From the NCBI GenBank assembly GCA_963971405.1, contig OZ020484.1, positions 8,742,001 to 8,806,000 of the forward strand: DNA of 64,000 nucleotides, given 5' to 3'. Of the stretch, positions 35,187 to 47,100 are shown one piece after another; positions within the stretch are counted from its first letter, which is position 1, and each line of letters begins with the position of its first letter. The notes below the pieces were generated by a model that had not been told where the DNA came from, searched no databases, and saw nothing but the letters and a program-made list of their open reading frames with translations. The position numbers and the translations under genes are program-made. Source of the DNA: Psococerastis gibbosa (lineage: Eukaryota > Arthropoda > Insecta > Psocodea > Psocidae).

Positions 35187-38100
35187 CTATAAAACCAAAT
35201 ATTAAGTAGTTAAATTAAAGTATTGCCGAGCAACTCAGACTGTTCATTTGAGAAGCCTTTTCTTTTTCGTACAAAAATAGAATGATGGAATTGTTTGGTG
35301 GTATTCAAAGAGTTGAACCTATAGGCTTCAGAAATGGGGGGGGGGGCGTTCTGCTACTTGCTTAAACTAGGACCTTGCTACAGTTCTCTACAGTCGTTCT
35401 CATTTCATGACTTTTAACAACGACCGTCTTTACGACCATAGATGCATATTACATATAAGACCTGAGGTGTGGGAGAAATTGATACCAAATGGGGACACCC
35501 ACACCCACACGCGGCAACGGGAGACCTTGTAAAACTAGACCCCTATCCACAGTCAAAAATGAGCGACTGTGAAACGAAGAAGGTAAATATTGATAATTGT
35601 AATGTACGATAATACACTGTGAGTCCAACGTAGAAATCAAGATATAAGGCATTAGATGAGAACCCGTGACGTACAGGAGAAACTGATAGAAAAGAAGCTG
35701 AACTGGTGGGGACACGCATTACGAGAAGAACACCACCTAGTCAAAAGAGTAAAGAGATACAAGGAAGACGACCACTAGGGAGGCTGAAAGTTACACCGTG
35801 AAGAAAAATCGCCGGAGAAATCAGGGGCCCTCAACCGAGGACGCACCGAACAGGACTTGGAAACGCTGATGGCGTGCAACCACCCCCTATGAGGATAAGG
35901 CGCAGTAAAAGTAAGTAAGCACTTAAATATAATAGATCGGGGCAAGCCATAAGCTACGAGTAATTATATAATAGTAATGACACATGGGTGGCATCAGATT
36001 GTCACAATGCCAAAACAGTAAACATTGGTACAACTGGGAAATTATCCGCCAATCAGAGGAGTAAATTAACCAAGTTAAGCAGGTTTTTGGAAACCCCCTC
36101 CCCAGACCTAATTTAAATGGGCCCAGCTGACTTTAAAATGGTTAATACTAGTTTTAAAAAAAATTGTTGTATACGACCACCCAAATCGGACCAAAAGTAG
36201 TGTTGCTCCAACCATGATTAACAATTCGTGCGGGCTAAATATTCTACAAATTAAGCTACATTTTTCACAAAACTATCCCCAGTTTTGTCTCATACAGGAA
36301 TGTCAGTTCGTTTCAATATTTTCTCCCTCTTCAGTAAAAAATAAAATAAATAAATAAGGACTTTTTATTGTTTCTATTACTAAAACAACCTAGCGGAGTT
36401 AGGGCTATAAAGCCCTCTCTTACACTCAACTAGGAAGGCACGGGACCGCCTGCTTTACATGCCCTCCGCAGCATGGCCAGAAAATGTAGCCAGTGTGGGA
36501 CTCGAAACAACGACGTTTCGGGTGAAAGTCAGAGTCCGTACAACTACACTACATGTCCTGACTTTAGTATGTATGAAAACAAGCCAATTCCTTGAGCAAG
36601 ATTACAATGAAGCCCCTGTTAAAAATAGCTCGTTTAATAATATAGGATTGATGGAATAATCCAAGAAGAACGCCTGAAAATCAAGATGACATCATGCAGA
36701 AGGGATGTGTTTTGAAGAATAATAATTTAAAAGAGATCGTACTGCGGGCCTGCTATGCCGTTTAGTATTAACTTATAAATTCCTGGGGTTTAAAATGTAA
36801 ACAAAACCATTTTTAGTATCACTTTCCATTGGAAAAGTACCTTGTTAACATTTTTAAGATTAAAATGTAACTTAACGCCATACTTGACTTAGGTTGGCGC
36901 GTCCAGCCCGGGGAGACTTTTGGCCGCTGCCACTACACCACGGACGATCTTCCGCCGCCATAGCTGACCTGATTAATACAGACTTCGTGCAGAAGGCTTT
37001 GATGGTGATTTCCGGACGTACCTTGTAATACACTAACGATGATTTTCATTACTTACTGCTGCGGTTCTGTAGTGTACTCATCCAACTCTAAGCGAACTCG
37101 AGTATTACGAAGCTTGGAAAGCTGGATACACTGCGGATCTATAGGGTTAGGACGGGACTTCTCTATCGATATATTGCCTTCGTTTGTCTGAAATAACAGT
37201 AGATATCAATGAACTGCTAATGTAAACTCAGCAATGTTTCCTCTGGAACCGAAACATGCATAAGCTGGATTTGAACCAGCTATATGTGCGATTGAGTGTT
37301 TAAAAAGGAAAGTCATTACTATTGATATTATTTCGGCAGATAGGTCAGTATAGGTTCAAATCGAGTCCACAGTGCATTTTACAAGAACAGTTATGAGTTT
37401 CAGAAAAGCTAAAAGCTGGGCCTCCTGTGGGTCAGAATTGTGTGGGGCCCTTTCTCAGTCAGAAAAGTCAGCGCCATTTAGAGGGGTCATCACTACTACG
37501 CTGAACCAGTCGCTCCAAATCTTTCAAATTGTACAGTGTGACGATATGGAAGAGGTACTTTTACACTGTAAAATTTGAAAGATTTGGAGCGACTGGTTCA
37601 GCGTAGTCGTGATGACCCCTCCAAATGGTGCTAACGCCAAATGGAACAGGACGCGCCATTTGGCTTGGCGAGAGTGCCGCGAGTCTGTTTGGAGCCCTCG
37701 TGAATGGCCAGCTTTATACCCTTGTAACAAGCAAAACAATCGTGGTTTTAGAATAGAGTAATAATTATAATAAATATATATATATAAATAAAAATAATTA
37801 TAGCCATGGCACGTTCCAATTTCCCACAAAATATATTGACAAGTTTATTTGCTTTATATTTCTTTTGTTTTTTAATCTGTTCTAATTTTCGGTAATTTTG
37901 CATTTTGCGGTTTTTTATGGGGCCCTTTTTAGTGGCAATAGTGGGGGCCTTCGCCCTCCTGGCCCACACCCAAATCCGGCTCTGCCCATACAAAGCAAAC
38001 AATGTTATGTTATATAATATATATATTATATTCACAATACAATACACATTGTTTAGAATATAGAGCTCTTACATCTCATGTAAGAGCCCTATAGTGTAAA

Positions 38101-41100
38101 TGCTTGCGTCTGTTGATTGCACATATTATATGTTATATTATACTCCATATGCTAAACTCCCTGAGAAACTTACCAATTGAAGGCATGTCAGGAAAAATCG
38201 AGGAATATCTTTGATATCCTGACCAGAGACTAAACTTTGGAAAGAAAGAAGAGGATGTGAAGAGGAAGGTTCTTGTTCAGGAATAGCAGGAAGTTTGTCC
38301 ATTATTGTCCCCGCTAGGACGTCCATGTTTAATGCTCCCCTCTTCTGCGATAACGCTATTTTATCAACAAGGGAGGCGTGCCAAGCAGCTGTTCTTATAC
38401 CCAGTTGCTTATTTCTCTCCATCTAAACAAACATAATAAATAAATAAATATTTACTTTTTTTGTTCTATTACTAAGCCAACTTAGCAGAGTTAGGGCTGT
38501 AAAGCCCTCTCTTACGCTCGACTAGGAAGGCCCGGGACCACCTGCTTTACATGCCCTCCGAAGCTTGGCCAGAAAATGTAGCAAGTGTAAGACTCGAACC
38601 AACAAAGTCAGAGTCCGTACCACTACTCTACATGTCCTGACAAAGAGCATCTATAGAGAATAGAACATCAATAATGCGTGGATTGGAATAATGTACTCGT
38701 AAGTGGCTACAGACCAGTGGCGTAAATAACATCCCCGTAACCCCCGCGGAGAGGGGGGGGGGCAGCATTATTGGGGGCGCGCACTTCAGCTCCCAAAAAT
38801 AATGAAATAATTTAGAAATCTACGTAATTAATAAAAAATATTCAAACTCAAATTGTTACGTATCCATGTTGACTATAACACCACAGATTAAATAATGAGA
38901 CAGGGTAGGGCGCAACAAAGGCAAAGGGGGGGGGGGGGGTCGCAGCAGAAGCTATTTACACCACTGTTGCAGAGCATTGAGCTAAACATTAGTAGCTGGC
39001 AGTTTACGCCAATAATTCGCAATGGACACAGACAGCAATGGTTAATTCAGTTACGAAAAAAAATCTGGCTGACTCTATTGTCATGAAAGTTGATCGTTTT
39101 GGCGGCCTTAGAAGACCACTCACAGCCCCCAGTCAACCATGTCAAAATTTTGTTTTGTGAGAAGGTATTATGCTCGAAATTGACGAATCCATATAAGAGT
39201 TTCTCCAGTGACTTCGTGGAAGTGATACATTACAAATTACAATAAAATAATAAAATGACTTCAGTGGAATGCCCAAAATTCACCTATATGGAAAATAAAG
39301 ACAATTTTCTTTCTTTCTTTTTATGATTTGATTTATGAGAAAGGTAGTTATGAGAAAAGTCCAAAGTAGTTTTCCATGCTTTGCTCTTCCGATTTTTTAT
39401 ATCCTATAAATGCTCAGAGGGAATATTTATAAGGGGCCCCTGTAACGTCACTCCACTTGTACAAAGAAATTTTGTAATTCAAACCTACAATATAAATTTA
39501 AGATTATGATAACTATCTCACGCATTATATTTTAAAGTATTTATAATTTTTGGTGATGTAATTTTTCAATCAATTTGATATGTCAGGAAATTACTGTCCC
39601 CCCATCAATTTAACGAAAACATTGGAGCACGAAAACTACAAATTCCTTACAGTATTATGTATGAAATAGTCCTCCAGAACTTGTAGACTCAATATTTCAT
39701 AATTTGCGTAAATACTATAATATATTTGTTGTTATGTACTCACGCATTTCTGGGCGTTGTCTTCCTGCATCTCATCTATAATGTTTAACAGGTCTGAAGA
39801 ATGGGGCGACACCAAGTCATCTAAAACATAGCAATTTATGTATAAATAACAATTGATTTAGCCACTAAACTATATTTTAGTAATATTTCCGACATTCACT
39901 TTGTAATACTTCGTCATAGCCCTGTCCCGAAGGACTTTTTATGTGCCTAGGTCTACTTATAGTGGCCCATTGGGAAAATTGCTGGACTCCCTTATACCGA
40001 CTCCGGTTATACAAATTTAAAAAAGCTATGAATTCAGTGAAAAACGTTTTATACGATTTAACTTTTATGAGATTTTCCGATACCACCAACATAAATATCT
40101 CGAACCCATGTTTTTACTTGTTAATTTATTTAGTGTTGTTCGTATGTATGTAGCCTGATATATTTAGCAATATAATAATAATAATAATATATATTTTAAT
40201 ACTTCAGGACATGTAGCGTACTGGTACGGACTTTCACCCGAAAGGTTGTTGGTTCGAGTCCCACACTGGCTACATTTTCTGGCCATGCTTCGGAGGGCAT
40301 GTAAAGCAGGCGGTCCCGGGCCTACCTAGTTGAGTGTAAGAGAGGGCTTTATAGCCCTAACTCCGCTAGGCTGGCTTAGTAATAGAAACAATAAAAAGTC
40401 CTAATTTATTTATTATTTATCTATTTACTTGACAGTTATTTAATTTTTTTCCCAGTAAACTGTTAGTAGTTAAAAGGTTTTTTTATTTTATTTGACGGAC
40501 ATGATATCTTTCATGCACCTCAATGAATGAAATTAATTGCATTCACGAATGCAAACTGCCATCATTAAACAACTCTAATAATTTTAAAAAACTACAACTC
40601 CTACCGTTGTTTCAAATTACGGATGCATGTAGCGCATAGTCTACAACAAGGGGAAAACTTACCGGGGGGCGGAAGTGGTGGCAACTCCATATTGGGCAAA
40701 GGTAAGTCGAAATCATGGCCACTGACCATGGCATCACCTCTGTCATCATGCATATCGTCATCGTCCGCATCTGAAACAAAAAAAAATAATACAAATTGAT
40801 GCCTAAAATGCATTTATAAGAGAACAGTGTACTAAATAGTTGTTGTTACCAATTGTAATGTGAAATTCGTTTCTGAAATAATTTTTTTTTTTTTTAAATA
40901 TTGTATTGCACTCGTCGCGACGTAATGTAGACACACCAGCCGCGTATTTGTAAGTGCTGAGAGGATTGTTGTTGTTGTTGTTTCTACCGCCTGCTTTCAG
41001 CATTTCTGCTTTAAGCAAGGAAAGTGGAACTGGCCCCGACAAATAAGAGTAAGTCCTTTAAAGAACAGCCCTACAAGAAATTCAAATCCACCCTCAAAGT

Positions 41101-44100
41101 GTTTCTCATACAAAATGTTTTTTACACAACGGACGAAGTAACGGCAGCTATCTCAAGCATCATTTTAAAATAGAATTTAGAAAGACTTTAAAAAGAATTG
41201 TAACTGTAACTGTAATTAGTGTAATTTGTAATGCGATTTCTTATAATCTGTTAATGGGATGACCTAGGTCTTTCATTTAATTTATATAAGAAAATAAAGG
41301 TGATTATTATTATTATTATTTATTATTATTATTACTAACCCTGTCAGCCTGGCGGGGGGAGTGAGTCTGTTTGTTAACTTGAGGCACCCTAAGGGCAGAC
41401 TCTTTCACCTCGGGGAAAGGGGAGTTGACTAACAGGGTGGACCTCCTGATTATAGTGGATTCCGAACCACTTGGAGAACATGGTAAAGTCACACGATTAA
41501 ATCGGAGGTGACCAGGACAGTACTGAGAGGACAACTAATATGTTGTTTAGAACATACAACATATGAAATCGAAGAAACTCAGTGTTGCGCTATCTTATAT
41601 ACTTGATTGTGTTGTTAAGATGTCACTAATATCGTTTGCATGCCTTGCAATTAGATATCTACCTAATATATATAAGAATTAACGATGTAATAGCAACTTA
41701 CCTTTTTCATCCTCTAGACCAAATCCAGTAAATTTCGTACCTGAAAATTTATGCAATAAAAAAATTGAAATGTTAGGATGTTTTTTTATATAGTAAAAAT
41801 CAATAAAAATGTTATTAAAACTCGTAATGCAAGCTATTTGTTGTAAATATCATATACACTAGTGATGTGACATGGCCAACAACTCTTTACTCTGAGCATA
41901 GGCTACACCGCACCGCATAAGGAAAAACTATTACTAAATCTCACCTCTTGGGGTTGGGAGTCTCAAGTTCTTAAGGTTCACTAGAAACACAACAAAAAGA
42001 AAATATTAAAAACGAGTAACATACTTATGAACTGTAAAAGAGACACAAATGACTGATGAAATACAAAACACAACAAGTTTCACCTTGCGGCTATTCCATG
42101 CGTCTGATTTGCCTTTCTGGTTCTATTGCAGCATGGTCGTGCCCAGCCCAGGGGGTGGTCCATGGGGTCCGGACCCCCCCCCCCCCCCCGAAATAAATTT
42201 TTGTATGTAAACCTTTATGGTTTGAAGAATTTATCCATTAATTCATTAATAAATTACGTAAAAAACATTTTTGACCCCCCCCCCCCCCAATCAAAACCTG
42301 GGCACGGCCTTGTATTGCAGATTCCTTTTTGAGTTCACAATTGCTGAAACTTGGTATGAGCTGAGTATAGTTTATTTTGTGCAACCTGTGGTTTGCCCAG
42401 GGCGTGTTATTCTTCTCTTGATTTCGACGAGTCATGATGACTAAACTATCGAAAGTGGTTTCCCGTTGCCTTCTGTATCCTTACGCCGTTGACTCTTCAT
42501 TGAGTTGCTCCACCTTCGGGGCCAGTTTCCTAACCCCAGCAAAAAATATTGCCCTGTATAGAAAAGACTGTGTTTTTAGCATATCCCTGCTCAAACTAGG
42601 TCCCCTGTCTGTTCAGTCACCATAACACACTTCCATCTTCACCACGAGGAGGCACCTCTTTTGGGTGAGCAACAGTTTACTGTCGGATATGTGTCAGCTT
42701 GTCACAACTTGGATGACGTTTACAGCTTTTAAATGAAACTGTTTTTCCGATTTAATGTCAGTGTTATGTATACCATATAATACTACAATGTATCGGGATG
42801 ATGTAGCCTAATTAAATTTTTGAGTTGTCTTTTTCTTCCGAAGTAGCGACACGCTACGTCAGATGATGGAGCACCTCACACATATAATACTTAGGCGGCA
42901 ATTCCACCGGCGAATTTACTTCATTTGTGATTTTTTGCTTGTTTTGTTTTAAGGAGACTATTATGTAGATAAGTTAAGTATCTACATAATAGCCTCCTTA
43001 AAACTAAACAAACAAAAAATCTCACATCACAAATGAAGTAAAATCGCCGGTGGAATAGCTGCATTACATTACATTACATTACATTACCTTTGGGACGATT
43101 CTCAATACTCCGCATCAATGCCTTCATCTCCGCTTTGTAGAGAGTGAATAGCTCAACGTCAGGCGTTACGCCTAACTGAATGTCACCCAGGGTTGGCTGA
43201 ACGAATGGGAAAAAGTAGGAATCAAGTGTTCCTATGGGTTTCCCCGCAAAGCACTTCTTCTTTTTCCGACTGTGAGTCTAAAAGTGTTAATAGCGTCAGT
43301 GCGACGTTTATTTTCAGCCTAACAAACAGTTATACGTATTAACATTTCTAAGAAGATATACAAATCCTCTTGAATAAAAAGTGCCCATCTTTATAAGTTA
43401 AATATGGGTGTTCAATTGGGAATTGAAACGCCTATCACAGTGAGGCAAAGGTCCGTCATCTTGGGAAATGTTATATATGCAAGTTATCCATTTATTTAAT
43501 GATTTTGAAAGGGCGGTAAAACCTTATAACTTGGGCAATGTTTACTGTTTCGGCATTTTGACATTCCAGTCACAAACGATTTTGTCTAATGCCACCCATA
43601 TCCCATCACTATTGGCCATAATTAGCTTATGGCTTGGCGCACAAGTAATGGCCATAATTAGTTTAGGGCTTGGCGCGATCTATTCAATTCTATTACTGTA
43701 CATTACAAACACCAATATTTACCTTCTTCGTTTCACATAAATTGCATTGAGGTCTATGTGTCTGGCCGGGTCGTATCTTCTTACTAGGAATGTCTCCAAG
43801 CTTTTCCTTGGCCGCTTCGATAAGATTATCGGTCCTGTTAAAAAAAATTCCAATAATGAGAGTTTCCTCGGGGTCGAATCGGACTCGGGGTCGAGAGGTC
43901 GATACACCGACAGGCGGTGTCACTTAATAGGAAAATAATCAGCTTGTAAGTGTAACAACTGAGGTGGCGTTTCCACCGACCTCGTTTTTGACCGTGAGCG
44001 TGATATTGACGTGGTAGCAAACATTTTTAGACTGTCTTTAATGTCTGCTACCACGTCAATATCACGCTAACGGTCAAAAACGAGGTCGGTGGAAACGCCG

Positions 44101-47100
44101 CCTAATGACTAGAAAAATTGGACGAGAACGGGATTTTAAGCCGCCTAACTTTAATAAATATCTAAATATACTTTAGAGAACCAATACGAGTGAACCCGTA
44201 CATGTTTTCCTATTTATCTATTAGTATAATAAAAGATTATGGGTGGCTCTGACCATCCATGACAAATAATTGTCCAGGGGGTAAATTAGAGTGTCATAAA
44301 GCAATAGATTCATCTATCGAAAAATTGAATAATGCAGAATGTTTAATATTACATAATAAATGACATGCAATTAAGCATAGGCCATAGCTGTATGAATTTT
44401 AGGTTATTCCAAGTTAATTTTCCTTCAAAAACCAAACCCTGATTGAGAAAGCAATCTGTTAAGACATTGTCAAAGTTTTTTTTAAAGTACTTTAATTAAA
44501 ATTAAACCACTTTTCACTATAAGGGGAAATTGCGAGCAGGAGGGTTTCGTTTACAACCTTAACATATGAAATTAATATATGGGAGCCAATTTTTTCATAA
44601 ATACAGTTACTGGAACTACGAGGGAAAAAATCCCTGTAGAATATTTCTATGAATCTAGATGCTTGATTTCAACAAAATCCGCTGAGTAGTTTGCTAGAAA
44701 ATACGCGAGCAGACTTGACATAAAAACCAAAAGCTGTAAATCTGGTGAAATATCGACCATCACTAAACCTTTTCTTATCTTATACTAACGTATAAAAAGG
44801 AATGCAACAAATGTGAAAATGATGAGCATTAGTTGTGAGCTACCTACGTGAGATGTTGGTCTGGATTACAGTTCTCCCTAAAAACAACAAGAGAAGGTCA
44901 AGGCATGATGAAAATCTGAATTCGTCAAGCCTTTATGTGTTTAATATCTGCCTTATCCAGGAGTTATCACATGTTAAGGGTTACTCCCACTCTGTATCGA
45001 CAAATATTCAGAAAGTGGAATCCAACACACGGTGGAAATAACTCTTAGTAGTAACTACCATAGGAAATGATAGATTTTATAGGCACTCAGCAAATTATAC
45101 AAAAAGCCATGCAACATTAAATTCAACAGGTTTTGCAGGCAATCAGCAAAATATACAAAAGCCATGCAACATTAAATTCAACAGATTTGCAGGCCATTAA
45201 CAAAATACCCAAAAAGCAATTGTAATTTTTAATAATTAATTGTCGACGCTAACAACCGACACACCTAATCTGGCAATTTCTTATTACCTATATTGTATGA
45301 TTTAATATGTTTAGGTAGGTAAAAAACTAACGTTAAGCCGCACCCTTGCGGTAGAGAATGGAATTTGTTATAGATTGCATTTTTGTGTTGGTAGTAATTA
45401 TTAAAATAATGATAATATAGGGTAGCCCAGAGCAGTCGCACCACCAACTTCGTTATTATGAGCAATATTGAGGTGCGGTAAAAAAAAATGTATCGTAGAA
45501 TAGGGGTCAATTCTTTTTACAGTTCTACATAGGTCTGATCTGCGGGGTCGCAGGAGGCGGATAGCGAAAGTACCACCAAATATGGTGGTCCTGCGAATAT
45601 AACGATTAAACAGTCCCCGACCAAGCAGGGACATAACCGGAGGGTATGTGGCAAGTCTGGTAAGGCGGGGTTTCCACATACGTCAATGGTCAATGAGAAA
45701 TATGGTTTTGACGTGGTAGCAGAATTTTTAGTATGTCTTTAATGTCTGCTAAAACGTCAATTTCACATTTCTCACTGACCATTGACGTATGTGGAAACCC
45801 CGCCTTATGCAGGCTTGTCTAGAAAACTCCACAGGAGCCCGAGTATGACTATGTGATAGGACGAATAGCTACCGCCACTAAATAAGCAACCACTACTAGG
45901 GAACTATATTGCCCTTGGGCGGGGATTCCACCGACCTGCAAGTGCCAAATACAAATACGGTGACGTGGTAGCAGACATTCAAGACTTAGGCGGGTTTCCA
46001 CCGACCTCGCATGGCAGAATGCAAATGACATTGACGGAAATTTGAATTTTTCTTTATATAGAAATCTATTAAAATGTTTATACTTAACATATCCCATGAC
46101 GCCATTTTTTTAATTTTAGTTTGCTTGTTTGTTAGTGATTTTACTCTATGATCATTGATCAATTTTAACTATGGCATAGAGAAAAAAAAATTCCGCCAAT
46201 GTCATTTGCATTTTGCAATGCGAGGTCGGTGGAAACCGCGCCTAAGTCTTGAATATGTCTGCTACCACGTTAACGTATTTGTATTTTGCACTTGCAGGTC
46301 GGTGGAATCCCCGCCTTGGTGGTACCACTCCCTAAATGCGTATGAACTTGCAGTGGCTCAACGGCATTAGTTTGCGGAAAGAAACATGAAACTACCGCAT
46401 TAACGGCTACGGCATCCCTATAATCAGCAACATGATAAAGTCCAGGGGCGGGCACAGCCATATTTTTTGGAGGGGGTCACCAGTTGTGTTGGGCTAACTG
46501 CAATCGGAGCACATTGGACAATTAGGTAAGTCACAAGTCACAATGACAGTTAAACTCAAACTTTATAGCCATCGTGGTAAATTAAACAGAATATGCACGA
46601 AAAAAACTTGTATTTCAGCTGCCGAACATTGAACTTTGGATTATTGCGCATGAATTATCTCGAACGTCCCCAATGCTCATCAGCTCAATTAATATGCATG
46701 GCATTATCATTGCTACGCTTACAATATAATTAGGATGACTAAAGTAAGCAACAAGCACAACTGCTGTTTTTTTTCTTACATTGTACAATCAATACATATA
46801 AAACTATCTTATCACATATAAGAAAGCATAAAGTAAGATGGCCAAATAGACATTTTCAGATAGTTATGTCATTATGTTAGGCAGTTACGGCCTCACTGAC
46901 AGCGCAGAAACTAGAAAGCTTCCCAAAGAGATGGTCTTTAAGCATTACTCGTCGCTCTCAGTTCATTTGGTAGGTTTTGGAATTTGGCGAAGCCTGGTAG
47001 TGTTGGAAGGATCTAGTCGCTCATAAGCGCTGGCCTTACAATACAAGGTCTCCCCGTTGCCTCCTGTTACTGGTGTGCGTGTGCCCATTTTGATTTAATT

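Noticed and set aside
35005..35205. Separate plus-strand gene at 35 kb
   Set aside because: The minus strand carries the in-phase Cap-H2 tail exon with AG acceptor and stop; the plus frame is a shadow.
43065..43086. CRISPR-like or regulatory short repeat
   Set aside because: A simple CATTA microsatellite; no spacers, eukaryotic context.
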